Origin: Moniliophthora roreri
Lineage: Eukaryota > Basidiomycota > Agaricomycetes > Agaricales > Marasmiaceae
Assembly: GCA_001466705.2 (NCBI GenBank)
Contig: LATX02000165.1
Coordinates: 1 to 64,000 of the forward strand
Direction of reading: 5' to 3'
Length of the DNA stretch: 64,000 nt
Shown here: positions 1 through 8,200 of the stretch, piece after piece
Position numbering within the stretch: position 1 is the stretch's first letter
Layout: every line of letters begins with the position of its first letter
Notes under the pieces: generated by a model
Databases searched by the model: none
Told to the model about the DNA's origin: nothing
The model's input: the letters and a program-made list of their open reading frames with translations, nothing else
Translations under genes and position numbers: made by a program

Positions 1-356
1 CCGGGTGAGCTCCTCCCAGGAGATAGTGTTCCCAGGCTTTCAACGCATTCGTGATTGCCAACAGTTCGCGGTCGTAGATTTCGTAGTTCTGTTCGGTTGC
101 AGTGAATGCGTGTGAAATGTATCCACATGGGTGCAATTCGCCATCGGAACCTTGCTGTTTCAATACCGCTCCTGTGGCCCATTTTGAGGCGTCTGCTTCG
201 ATTATGAAAGGCTTTTCATCATCTGGCATTTGTAAGATCGGTCGTTGTAGGAATTTTGCCTTGAGAACATTGAACGCAATGTCTCGCAATCGAATTTCGT
301 GTCTTTCTTTGTCAACTCGTGCAGAGGTCGTGCCAATTCCGCATATTTCCCTATGA
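1..356 (-). pseudogene. Fragment of a second gypsy pol copy (RT end to RNase H)
   Basis: Read on the minus strand this piece encodes the end of reverse transcriptase and the start of RNase H, with the motif EADASKWATGAV in one frame. Its first 150 bases closely match 2555-2705, with scattered differences, so it comes from a related but separate element copy in the same orientation. It stops at the N at 357. It keeps the RNase H segment that the main copy has lost. It is open at the window edge, so its full extent is unknown. Confidence 0.75.
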
Positions 357-357
357 N
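357..357. other. Assembly gap (single N)
   Basis: A lone N joins RT/RNase H sequence on the left to sequence downstream of a chromodomain on the right. These are not adjacent in a normal gypsy element, so the N stands for a gap of unknown size. The 3' LTR of the main element is probably hidden here. Confidence 0.8.
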
Positions 358-532
358 CGTTTATCGCGGTCGTCAATTCCTCTTCGTAGTGTTCGCAATT
401 CATAAGGTAGAGTAGTTCGAACGTCGATGGATGGAAAGGTTCGGTATGGACAGCGTCGTCTGGGAAGACTTGATGTGGAGGGTTGAAAGGAGGTAGGCCA
501 GTTCGGACGGAAGGGTTGGTGTAGGAAGACAT
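358..532 (-). CDS. Possible third ORF of the gypsy element, truncated by gap
   Basis: After the chromodomain stop, an ATG at 532 opens a frame of 58 codons that runs into the N at 357 without a stop. It starts MSSYTNPSVRTGLPPF and is rich in Pro, Phe and His. I do not recognise a family. It could be an accessory ORF downstream of pol, or the start of a host gene or another element joined through the gap. Only its open frame and position support it. Confidence 0.3.
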
Positions 533-563
533 GTTTCGGTTGGAGTAAAGATTCAACGCAAGT

Positions 564-790
564 TGTACTTGATTTTATACTCCAGATATAACTCCATAGA
601 ATGTTTCAAGCCGGCTGGCTTCAACTATTGATTATGCGAGGAGTCGTATCCTTTCCAGGAAACAAGGTATTCCTTTGGAGGTTTGTACTTGATTTTATAC
701 TCCAGGTACAACTCCATGGAATGTTTTAAGCCGGCTGGCTTCAGCCATTGATTATGCGATGAGTCGTACCCTTTCCAAGAAACAAGGTAT
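564..790 (-). repeat. Tandem duplication of chromodomain 3' end (two ~107-bp units)
   Basis: Units at about 564-671 and 684-790 are near-identical direct repeats about 120 bases apart. Each encodes the chromodomain core YLVSWKGYDSSHNQ followed by LKPAGLKHSMELYLEYK. The upstream unit reads NQW; in the downstream one the Trp position is a stop codon, so the second copy would not be translated to its end. Confidence 0.8.
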
Positions 791-2105
791 GGGGTGGTTC
801 TAGAAAGTTGGGTCCGTGAACGTCGGTTTCCCTGAATGGCGACAAAAGACCAGCGTGGAAAACAGGGTGAATTCTCCATTGAAATGGGAGTTTCAATCTG
901 TACGTCACGGGTCCTAGGACTTCTGTGATTTCGAAGGGTCCTTCGCGTTTCGGTGACAGTTTAGGAGAAGGATATCCCAAGGATAAGTTCTTTCCTTCTA
1001 GCCAGACCTTCTGACCTTTCTCGAACTTGTCTAGATTCCTTCCACTTCTTTCTTTCACTCTTCTTGCTGCAATGTCTAACAGAGCCGATGTTTCTTCTCT
1101 CAAAGAAAGGGGAATTTTTTGTGACTGAATGCATTCGGGAGTTGTGTGCGAATTCGGCAAAGTGAAGAAGATCTTTCCACTTCGTCTGTTCCTTGGCGCA
1201 AAAGAATTGAAGGAAAATTTCTACTTCTTGATTGACTCTTTCAGTTTCTCCGTCCGTCTGAGGATGATAGGCGGTACTTAGCATTTGCTTTATTCCCAAT
1301 AACTTTCCCATTTCTTTGAAGACTTCGGCTGCAAATCTCGGGTCTCTGTCCGAAATAATCTTGTCGGGTAATCCAAAGCGCTTGTAGACATGTTGAAAAA
1401 GTAGTTCGGCTGTATCTGTGGCGTCGATCTTTTTGTGGCACGGAATGAAAATCACCCCCTTTGTAGCCGCATGGTCGACCACGACCAATATGGAATCACA
1501 TTCCGCTATCGTGGGTAGATCTGTGATCAAATCCATTGATATGATTTGAAATGGTAACGCATCTTTATGTCCACCAATGGGTTGTATAGGCGTTCGTGTG
1601 GGATGTGTGTTCACTTTCATTTGTTGGCATGCAGCGCACCCATCAACAAATGATTTGATGAACTTTGTCATTCCCGGCCACCAGTAATCTCTTTGCACCT
1701 GGTCTACTGTATTCCACTGTCCAGGGTGTCCATGAGGTAAGGCTTCGTGAATCGTTTTGACGATCAGCCTTCGTAGTGCTGGGTCGTTTGGAACATAGAT
1801 CCTATCCTTGTAAAACAATAGATTTCCTTCGGTCCGCCAATCTTGTAAGGATGATTTGATTGGTGGTGTCTCTTTCTCAATCAGGCTTTCTATTGTCATC
1901 TGAAGGAATTCATCGTTTGGTAGTGCTCCTTCCAATTTGGTTTTGAGTTCTGTATCGATCACGTTAACAAATAACTTATCTGGTAACATGACGATGTCTT
2001 CATTGTCGTTTTCTTCTTCGTCAACTAAGTCCGGTCGTCGTGAGAGGGCATCCGATTGTACCATTTTCGTCCCTGGGACGTGCACCAAGCGAAGGTCGAA
2101 CTGAG
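625..2105 (-). pseudogene. Gypsy pol: integrase, GPY/F module and chromodomain (frameshifted)
   Basis: The integrase reads from about 2088 downward. It shows the HHCC zinc finger (HEALPHGH, then CAAC), first Asp in FQIISMDLITDLP, second Asp in ISDRDPRF and Glu in HPQTDGETERVNQ, a complete DD35E set. Near 1105 the frame shifts. The next frame (from 1160) carries KREGPFEITEVLGPVTYRL, the GPY/F module, then a chromodomain core at YLVSWKGYD. Relative to the usual chromovirus order, about 30 residues are missing where the frame changes, and the chromodomain start is shortened. The part was once a chromodomain-targeted integrase but is not translatable as one protein here. Confidence 0.85.
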
Positions 2106-2463
2106 NGAATCGTTTTGACGATCAGCCTTCGTAGCGTTGGGTCGTTTGGAACATAGATCCTATCCTTGTAAAACAATAGATTTCCTTCGGTCCGCCAATC
2201 TTGTAAGGATGATTTGATTGGTGGTGTCTCTTTCTCAATCAGGCTTTCTATTGTCATCTGAAGGAATTCATCGTTTGGTAGTGCTCCTTCCAATTTGGTT
2301 TTGAGTTCTGTATCGATCACGTTAACAAATAACTTATCTGGTAACATGACGATGTCTTCATTGTCGTTTTCTTCTTCGTCAATTAAGTCCGGTCGTCGCG
2401 AGAGCGCATCCGATTGTACCATTTTCGTCCCTGGGACGTGCACCAAGCGAAGGTCGAACTGAG
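1749..2463. repeat. 357-bp direct repeat flanking an N
   Basis: 1749-2105 and 2107-2463 are about 98% identical (few substitutions seen) and separated only by the N at 2106. Both cover the RNase H/integrase linker with the phrase LVHVPGTKMVQSDALSRRPD. An overlap of two contigs or haplotypes that was not merged explains this better than a biological duplication. Confidence 0.85.
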
Positions 2464-2721
2464 TCAAGTATAGACTCAGTCTAGCTTGTCGTCGGTTTAG
2501 CTTCTGTGCGGTTCGAAAATAAGTCAAGTTCTTGTGATCAGATAGAACTGTCACCGGGTGAGCTCCTCCTAGGAGATAGTGTTCCCAGGCTTTCAACGCA
2601 TTCGTAATAGCCAACAGTTCACGGTCATAGATTTCGTAGTTTCGTTCGGTTGGAGTGAATGCGTGTGAAATGTATCCACATGGGTGTAACTCGCCATCGG
2701 AACCTAGTTGTTTCAATACCG
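2107..2721 (-). pseudogene. Gypsy pol: RNase H segment lacking its first catalytic motif
   Basis: The frame from 2716 down gives RNase H features: a GYISHAFTPTERNYEIYDRE block, LLAITNALKAWEHYLLGG, and the SDHKNLTYF motif. The preceding DAS-type motif, present in the copy at 1-356, is gone, replaced by unrelated sequence at 2722-2778. Without that Asp the RNase H should be inactive. The segment merges into the integrase linker and ends at the N at 2106. Confidence 0.85.
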
Positions 2722-2778
2722 GAGGGCACCGGGTAAAGCTCCGCAGACGAAGCTAATACTTACCGAAAAGTAGTAGTG
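2722..2778. other. 57-bp foreign segment inside gypsy pol
   Basis: Comparison with 1-356 shows that flanks on both sides align, but these 57 bases do not: they replace the 58 bases encoding the RNase H DAS motif. The minus strand of the segment has a splice-donor-like GTAAGTATT. Its origin is not recognised; a template switch or a gene-conversion patch are possible. Confidence 0.7.
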
Positions 2779-4432
2779 GCATTTGTAGGATTGGTCGTTG
2801 TAGGAATTTTGCTTTGAGAACATTGAAAGCGATGTCTCGCAATTTCGTCCATTCGAACTTCGTGTTCTTTTTTGTCAATTCATGTAAAGGTCGTGCCAAT
2901 TCCGCGTATTTTCCTATGAATTTGCGATAAAAATTCGCGAATCCAAGGAACGATCGCACACCTTTAACTGTTTTAGGTGCTTCCCAATCCTTTATTCCAG
3001 CTAGCTTCGTTTCGTCCATCGAGATGTGTCCGGGTGTGATGACCATTCCCAAAAATAGTGTTTTCGTGACTTCGAATTCACATTTCTCCGGTTTGAGATA
3101 TAGGTCATTTTCTCGTAACCGTTCCAGAACGTTTCTCGTGCGAAGTCGATGGATGTTGATTTCGTCAGAGAATATCAAGATATCATCCATGTATACCACG
3201 CACCATCCCTCATCGATGAAATCTTTGAGGATGTCGTTCATAAATGCTTGAAAGGTTGCCGGAGAGTTCGTTAATCCGAAGAACATAACTGTGGGTTCGA
3301 AAAGGCCTCGTGGTGTTTTGAATGCTGCCTTCCATTGGTCTCCGTCTTTGATCCGGATGTTGTTGTACCCGTTTCGAAGATCCAGTTTCGTAAATACTTT
3401 AGCCGTTTTTAATTTGTCCACTAGATCCGTGACCAATGGTAGAGGGTACCGGTTCTTTATAGTTCCGTTATTCAAATCTCGATAATCCTGGCAGGGTCGT
3501 AACGCTCCGGCTTCTTTCTTAGCTACAAAGAAGAAAGGGGATGCCATCGGGGATTTCGAGGGTCGAATGTATCCTTTTCGCAAATTTTCGTCCAGGAACT
3601 TGTCTTGTTCAATCCGCTCTTTCGGTGATAAAGAGTAGATCTTACAATCCCGTGGTTTGAAATCCGGTTTGAGGTCGATTGCGTGATCGTATGGTCGGGA
3701 AGGTGGAAATCGTTCGGCTTTCTTCTTTTCGAATCGATCCGCGTAGTCGGAAAGATAGGCGGGAAGAAGTTCTTCTAGTGACTTCGCCTTGACCTCGTGA
3801 GCTTGTGCCAGTACCTGAGAAGTGGATAACTTAGCGTTGATTCGAATTTCGTCGCTGTCTTCCTCTCCTTTGATAAAAGATCGAATCAAGACTTCGTCGT
3901 CTTCGACTTTGTCTAATATTCCCGTATTCGATTCTTTGGTTTCATCGAAGACTCCAATAAATGGTTTCATCGGCCGTTTGATCGTGATTTTTCGTTTTGG
4001 TCGAAAGTGGACTACTCCTGTGATCCAATCGATGTCTGGATTATGATCTTGAAGCCAAGGTAACCCCAAAATAACTTTCTCCGGTCCTAATCCCGAGATC
4101 AATAAAGTTTCCTTCATCGATCTATCTCCAATTGTGATATCGATTGTGACTGAGTGAGTGATCCAACCGATTTTATTTCGGGTTCCATCAACGTTGAACA
4201 CTTTGACGGGTTTCTTCAGTTTTGTCCATGGTTTCTTCAGCTTTCGTGCTTCTTCTTCGCAGATAAAGCGTCCTCCGGCGCCTGAGTCAATCAGGGCTTT
4301 TGTTTCGACGATTTCTGTTCCAACGTTGTATTGAATAGGAATCCGCATAGAATTTCGATTTAACTTAGCTAATACAACGTTCGAGATCGTAATCGCAGGT
4401 GGTAAGAGCGTCGGCCTCTTCCACCTCTTCAA
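2753..4432 (-). CDS. pol: Gypsy pol: aspartic protease and reverse transcriptase (-1 frame to gag)
   Basis: A 559-residue open frame. Near residue 50 the retropepsin motif is ALIDSGAGGRF. The reverse transcriptase follows: LDLRNGYNNIRI, then FFGLTNSPATFQ, and the catalytic YMDDILIF (about 3178-3201), with RT thumb sequence LGFANFYRKFI after it. It has no ATG at its start: the frame opens in a TTG that overlaps the gag stop, and it lies in the -1 frame, consistent with expression by frameshifting from gag. The C-terminus is cut by the foreign segment at 2722-2778. RT and PR look intact; RNase H downstream is broken. Confidence 0.92.
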   Translation of the reverse strand: MKRWKRPTLLPPAITISNVVLAKLNRNSMRIPIQYNVGTEIVETKALIDSGAGGRFICEEEARKLKKPWTKLKKPVKVFNVDGTRNKIGWITHSVTIDITIGDRSMKETLLISGLGPEKVILGLPWLQDHNPDIDWITGVVHFRPKRKITIKRPMKPFIGVFDETKESNTGILDKVEDDEVLIRSFIKGEEDSDEIRINAKLSTSQVLAQAHEVKAKSLEELLPAYLSDYADRFEKKKAERFPPSRPYDHAIDLKPDFKPRDCKIYSLSPKERIEQDKFLDENLRKGYIRPSKSPMASPFFFVAKKEAGALRPCQDYRDLNNGTIKNRYPLPLVTDLVDKLKTAKVFTKLDLRNGYNNIRIKDGDQWKAAFKTPRGLFEPTVMFFGLTNSPATFQAFMNDILKDFIDEGWCVVYMDDILIFSDEINIHRLRTRNVLERLRENDLYLKPEKCEFEVTKTLFLGMVITPGHISMDETKLAGIKDWEAPKTVKGVRSFLGFANFYRKFIGKYAELARPLHELTKKNTKFEWTKLRDIAFNVLKAKFLQRPILQMPLLLFGKY

Positions 4433-4438
4433 AAACCC
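4397..4438 (-). promoter_or_regulatory. Predicted -1 ribosomal frameshift signal at gag/pol junction
   Basis: On the minus strand gag ends GAG-GGT-TTT-TGA. The heptamer G_GGT_TTT (4438-4432) fits the X_XXY_YYZ slippery rule. After a 5-nt spacer (4431-4427), AGGTGGAAGAG (4426-4416) can pair with CTCTT-A-CCACCT (4408-4397) around a 7-nt loop, giving an 11-bp stem with one bulged A. Slippage by -1 puts the ribosome in exactly the pol frame (TTG at 4432-4430). Confidence 0.8.
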
Positions 4439-5706
4439 TCTTTTCCCATGAGATCAAAGATCTCTTCTTGTTCTCCTTCTCCTTGTTCGGCAATAAGCGC
4501 GCGGATCTTGGTAAAAGCTTCTCGTGGTGAGAGCTTTTTGGGTTCATATTTCGGCGGCGGGGTTTGTTGTGCTTGTCCTTTGAGGGGACAATCTCGTGAG
4601 ACGTGACCGGTCTTTGCACAACGGAAGCACTTCCCTGCAGCCATGTAGTCCTTCCTGTCAGATTCGGACAATAGTCGTCCAATTGTTACTTCCTTCTCTT
4701 TCCGAGTGATCTTCGGCTTAATCGGCTCTCTCTTTTTCCTATTGGCCATAACCAACTTGTATTGATTGTCGTACTTGATCGCCAATTTGTACCATTCGTC
4801 CAGGGTTTCGGGTTCTCCGTCTGTTCGGAGCATGATCTTGGTCTGTAAAGATTCCGGGAGTCCTTCCCTAAAAAATCTCATGAGAGCTTCATCATCGTAC
4901 TTGGTGTCCATTGCGATAAGGCGGAATCGATTAACGTATTCGTCGGCCCTGTCCGTCATCCTGATTTGTTCAATCTTGGCTTGCGCCTCTCTGACAACGT
5001 TGACGGGTTGCCATTCTGCTCGGAATCTTTGTTTGAAACTGCTCCAAGTTTCTTCGGCAGCTTTCTTCTTTTCTTCGGGGTCATCATCTTCGGGGAAGAG
5101 TTTCATCGTCTCTCTCTGCTTCCATTCGCTGGTGTTTCCTTTGACTAGCGACAGAAGGAGCATCTTCTTCTTCTCGTTGGTGTTTGCCTTGACTGGATTC
5201 ATGGCGAAATAGAGTTCGAGATCGAGGAGGAAGCGACGGGTGTCTGATTGTTTGCCCAGAAAGGGGTCCGGAGTTGGTCCTTTACTGGCTTCGTCTTTCT
5301 TGTCATCAATTGTCTGGAGCACGGCTGTAGAAATGGTCCGGGCCCATTGTTCGTCGGTATCGTCATGTTCTATTTTCGGTTTGACATCTGAAGCAGCAGC
5401 GGCGCTTCCACTGGGGGTCGTCATTTCTGAAGTCGGGGTATGGAAAAGATTTCGGTATTCGTCAAATGGATCGGTTTCAGAAGACTTAGCTTCGATTTCT
5501 GTTCTTTCTGTTTGGAGACTTTCGACTGCTCCTCTCCGTTGGCTACGAGTAATTCGGCGCGGAGTCTGTTCGGGGTCGGGGTTCAATAGCTGATTGGCTA
5601 CTTCGAGTTGATCGTCGAGATCTGCTTCTTCGGCTGCCGTAAAGGGAGCCCTCGGGGGAGTCGTGTTTCGATAGGAGATGGTGCCTAAACCTGAGTAGGT
5701 CGGCAA
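4429..5706 (-). CDS. gag: Gypsy gag (capsid and zinc knuckle)
   Basis: An open frame of about 425 residues that would form the capsid of the element. A central retrotransposon-gag region (about residues 180-330) has the phrase EEWSSFKQRF-like 'TWSSFKQRFRAEW' and 'ADEYVNRFRLIA'. A CCHC zinc knuckle, CFRCAKTGHVSRDC (CX2CX4HX4C), lies near residue 360. The frame opens at a TTG 4 bases from the primer-binding site with an upstream in-frame TGA; the first ATG is about residue 94 (near 5425). So either a 5' ATG has been lost or a non-AUG start is used. It overlaps pol by 4 bases. Confidence 0.9.
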   Translation of the reverse strand: MPTYSGLGTISYRNTTPPRAPFTAAEEADLDDQLEVANQLLNPDPEQTPRRITRSQRRGAVESLQTERTEIEAKSSETDPFDEYRNLFHTPTSEMTTPSGSAAAASDVKPKIEHDDTDEQWARTISTAVLQTIDDKKDEASKGPTPDPFLGKQSDTRRFLLDLELYFAMNPVKANTNEKKKMLLLSLVKGNTSEWKQRETMKLFPEDDDPEEKKKAAEETWSSFKQRFRAEWQPVNVVREAQAKIEQIRMTDRADEYVNRFRLIAMDTKYDDEALMRFFREGLPESLQTKIMLRTDGEPETLDEWYKLAIKYDNQYKLVMANRKKREPIKPKITRKEKEVTIGRLLSESDRKDYMAAGKCFRCAKTGHVSRDCPLKGQAQQTPPPKYEPKKLSPREAFTKIRALIAEQGEGEQEEIFDLMGKEGF

Positions 5707-5709
5707 CGA

Positions 5710-5721
5710 TCAGCTTGACCT
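5710..5721 (-). other. Self-complementary primer-binding site of gypsy element
   Basis: Two bases after the LTR end (minus sense) lies AGGTCAAGCTGA. It does not start with TGG, as tRNA-primed sites do. It is perfectly complementary over 12 nt to LTR positions 5895-5884. This is the layout of Tf1/sushi-type self-primed elements, where the 5' end of the RNA folds back to prime. Confidence 0.8.
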
Positions 5722-5723
5722 TT

Positions 5724-6227
5724 TGTTACGTTACTTGCGCAGCAACGACAACAACCTCAACAACCACTATGACGTAGCGGCGCTTAGGTTAACAAAAAGG
5801 GCAAGTTCGAGTTTGAGTTCTTCAGCTAGCGCTAAAGTCCTCAGAGTTCGGTCGAGATGAGCAAGATGTCCAAAAGGTTAACTAGGTCAAGCTGAGGTAG
5901 CTTAGACCTGCAAACTATCTACTTATACAACGATTGTAGTCTACTAGTTGCATACAAACTGCAAGGTCGACATCGCATCATTAAAAGAAAGAGAAAGAAA
6001 CGAATAGAATAACGATATCATCTCGATGTCATTGCTGACGTAGTGATGACATCTTAAATAAGAAGATAGGCATGAAGTCGGAAAAGGGGGCTGGGAATGT
6101 GGATGTGTCCAGATGTCAATGAGAAGCATAGGTAAAAAAGAGAAAACTAGCGCTTGAAAGCGCTAAAGTGTCAAAGCAAGAAATAGGAAAAGAGAAAAAG
6201 ATTGTCTGTTCATGTCTGACTGTAACA
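5724..6227 (-). repeat. 5' LTR of gypsy element (504 bp)
   Basis: The segment begins TGTTAC and ends GTAACA, perfect 6-bp terminal inverted repeats with TG...CA ends, and sits directly upstream of the primer-binding site and gag. Within it, in minus sense, a TATA box (5928-5921) is followed 32 bases later by the predicted start of R at 5895. U3 is about 5896-6227. It also contains the palindrome AGCGCTTGAAAGCGCT at 6149-6164. The matching 3' LTR is not seen in this window, so target-site duplication cannot be tested. Confidence 0.8.
5921..5928 (-). promoter_or_regulatory. LTR TATA box
   Basis: GTATAAGT in minus sense inside the LTR. Its T is 32 bases upstream of 5895, the base where self-primer complementarity begins, which agrees with normal TATA-to-start spacing. 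Confidence 0.65.
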
Positions 6228-8200
6228 ATATATCTACAGAAAATTATAGAAATAATGTCCAATAATTCAAGAAATAATAAATGAGTGACTGAGATGCTAA
6301 AAGAGGGAATACTCAGATGTCACAGAATCTGGCCACTAGGGTATCTACATTGCCAGGTGTTCTGGACTCTATAATTTGTATTTTCTCTTTTCTAAGTCAG
6401 ATATCTATGAGCAGATGGGTGTATCTGTCCTGTCTCCTTATAGCATTCCCCTTTCTAGCATCCACACATTGGCAGAGGCTTAGATGCCAAAGCTTCTGAG
6501 GTCAGAACATACTGTTACTGTTTCTATCTCCTTTGACAATGCATGCTTGGTCTTAGTTAGAACTTCTTATGCATTAGATATTCTTTGTATGTCTCATTGT
6601 GTCTGTCTATTAAGTCGCTTCAGTCCTATAGAAGTAGTCTTCTAGCTTCTGAGGTCACTTTGTACTTAGTTATATTATTTCACATGGTTTTGCCACCTTT
6701 GAGCTCTCTATTAAGAGATTGTCTGCTTTGATTTTGATCCAGATATTGACTTTGGAGGATAATCTTTCTTTGATTGTTCCTTTTCTAAGTCATCTTTCTG
6801 TTTTGATGTCTCTTTTAAGTACCTCTGTACTGTTTGACTGCATGTTGCACTTTGCAGATGTCATAGAAAGTTAAAATAGAATAAAATCCCATTGATAGCA
6901 CTTTGAGAGCTTAGTTAACTAGCCAATGTGTTCATTGTGCCCTAGTTAGGTTCCCTACAGGTTTTGGGAGTAATCTGCTTTGGATCTGATACATAGATAA
7001 GTCAGAAAGTACAGCTTAGACACCTCTGTATAGTGTATCATATAGCTCTTCATATTTTCAATGCACCATAGCTTCTCTAATCTAAGGCAATGACTAGCAG
7101 ACTGGGCTCACTCTAGTCCTTATTACCCATTATCTTGTGTCATATTGAAGTGTTCTGATTCAAAAGTTGTGTAAAAAGAATAAAATTGGGTCCTTTCTAG
7201 GTTTGCCATATTAATGAGTAACCACATGCATGTACTACAACCTTTTTTTCAATCTCTTTCTATGATTTTCTATCTCTGACTCATCTTTCTGTATGATTCT
7301 ATGTAGTTCAATTATGCTTACTCACACCATTTCCCTTTGTTTCTCTCTCTCTTTCCATTTCATACAAATAAGTAGGCACAAGACATGTATATTAGAAGCA
7401 CCAACTAGGCTCAGGCTCTTCAGCTTGACCTGGTTGATTAAAAACCTTGTGTCAGCAAACAAACCTCAAACCATCTGAACAACTCACTTAAACTTGAACC
7501 TTGAATGATAGCTCTACTATGTCATAAGTAGAGTTAGAGTTGATGTTGCTGTGCAAGTAATGTAACAATACCTCAGGGCATGGCACAGTGAGAGAATGAA
7601 GACAAGGTGAGATGGGGCAGCAACAATCAAAAATTATGAACATTTCAACTCATTTTTGCTAATTTCTCCACATCAAAAATTAGTCATGAATTTTCTGAAT
7701 GTGATACTATATTTTTTGAGTAGTTACAATAAAAGTTGAGTGAGGAATAATTATTGAAAGTTTAGGCATGGAGGAGAAGCCAAGTGTGGTGAAATCAGCC
7801 ATGGCAAACTATTTTGAAAATAGCAATAAAGGCAAGACACAGCCAAATGTGTGTAGAAAGCATGTATGAAGAGATAAAACAAGGTCATCATGTGTAAAGC
7901 ATGCATACACAATTGAACTGAGGGTAAACATGAGGAAGGGGTAAGGTATGTAAAAGTATATGTAAAAGCATGCTCAACATGTGGAGAGAGAGAAGAAATA
8001 AAAGTGAGGAAGTCAATAATAGAGTTAGGAATGATAACAGATAAGATATAGTATTGAGGAGGGAAAATTTGTAACAGAAAGTATAGGCTATACTCCAGGT
8101 ATAGCATCAAGATATTGGTATATACAAGTGAGATAAGGGAAACATTACAGACTCAGAGAGGTGGATTGTGAAAATAATTAAGTAAGTCCTAAGAGGATGG
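6228..8200. other. AT-rich region without recognisable genes
   Basis: About 2 kb of visibly AT-rich, T/C-tract sequence with frequent stops in all frames. The longest frame (7751-8110, minus) is Leu/Ser/Tyr-rich with no family resemblance. I see no terminal repeats or splice-bounded exons. Its composition continues into the kinase gene at 8201-11115 but contrasts with the sequence beyond 11.3 kb. Confidence 0.6.

Noticed and set aside
961..1100. C-terminal extension of the integrase frame (ERRNIGSVRH...)
   Set aside because: The homologous GPY/F and chromodomain sequence continues in another frame, so this extension lies after the frameshift.
5706..5706. TTG at 5706 as the gag start codon
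   Set aside because: No ATG is present and an in-frame TGA lies just upstream; the true start may be lost or lie near 5425, so the 5' end is left uncertain.
7751..8110. 119-codon minus-strand frame
   Set aside because: Low-complexity Leu/Ser/Tyr/His content in AT-rich DNA, no motif, no conserved context.
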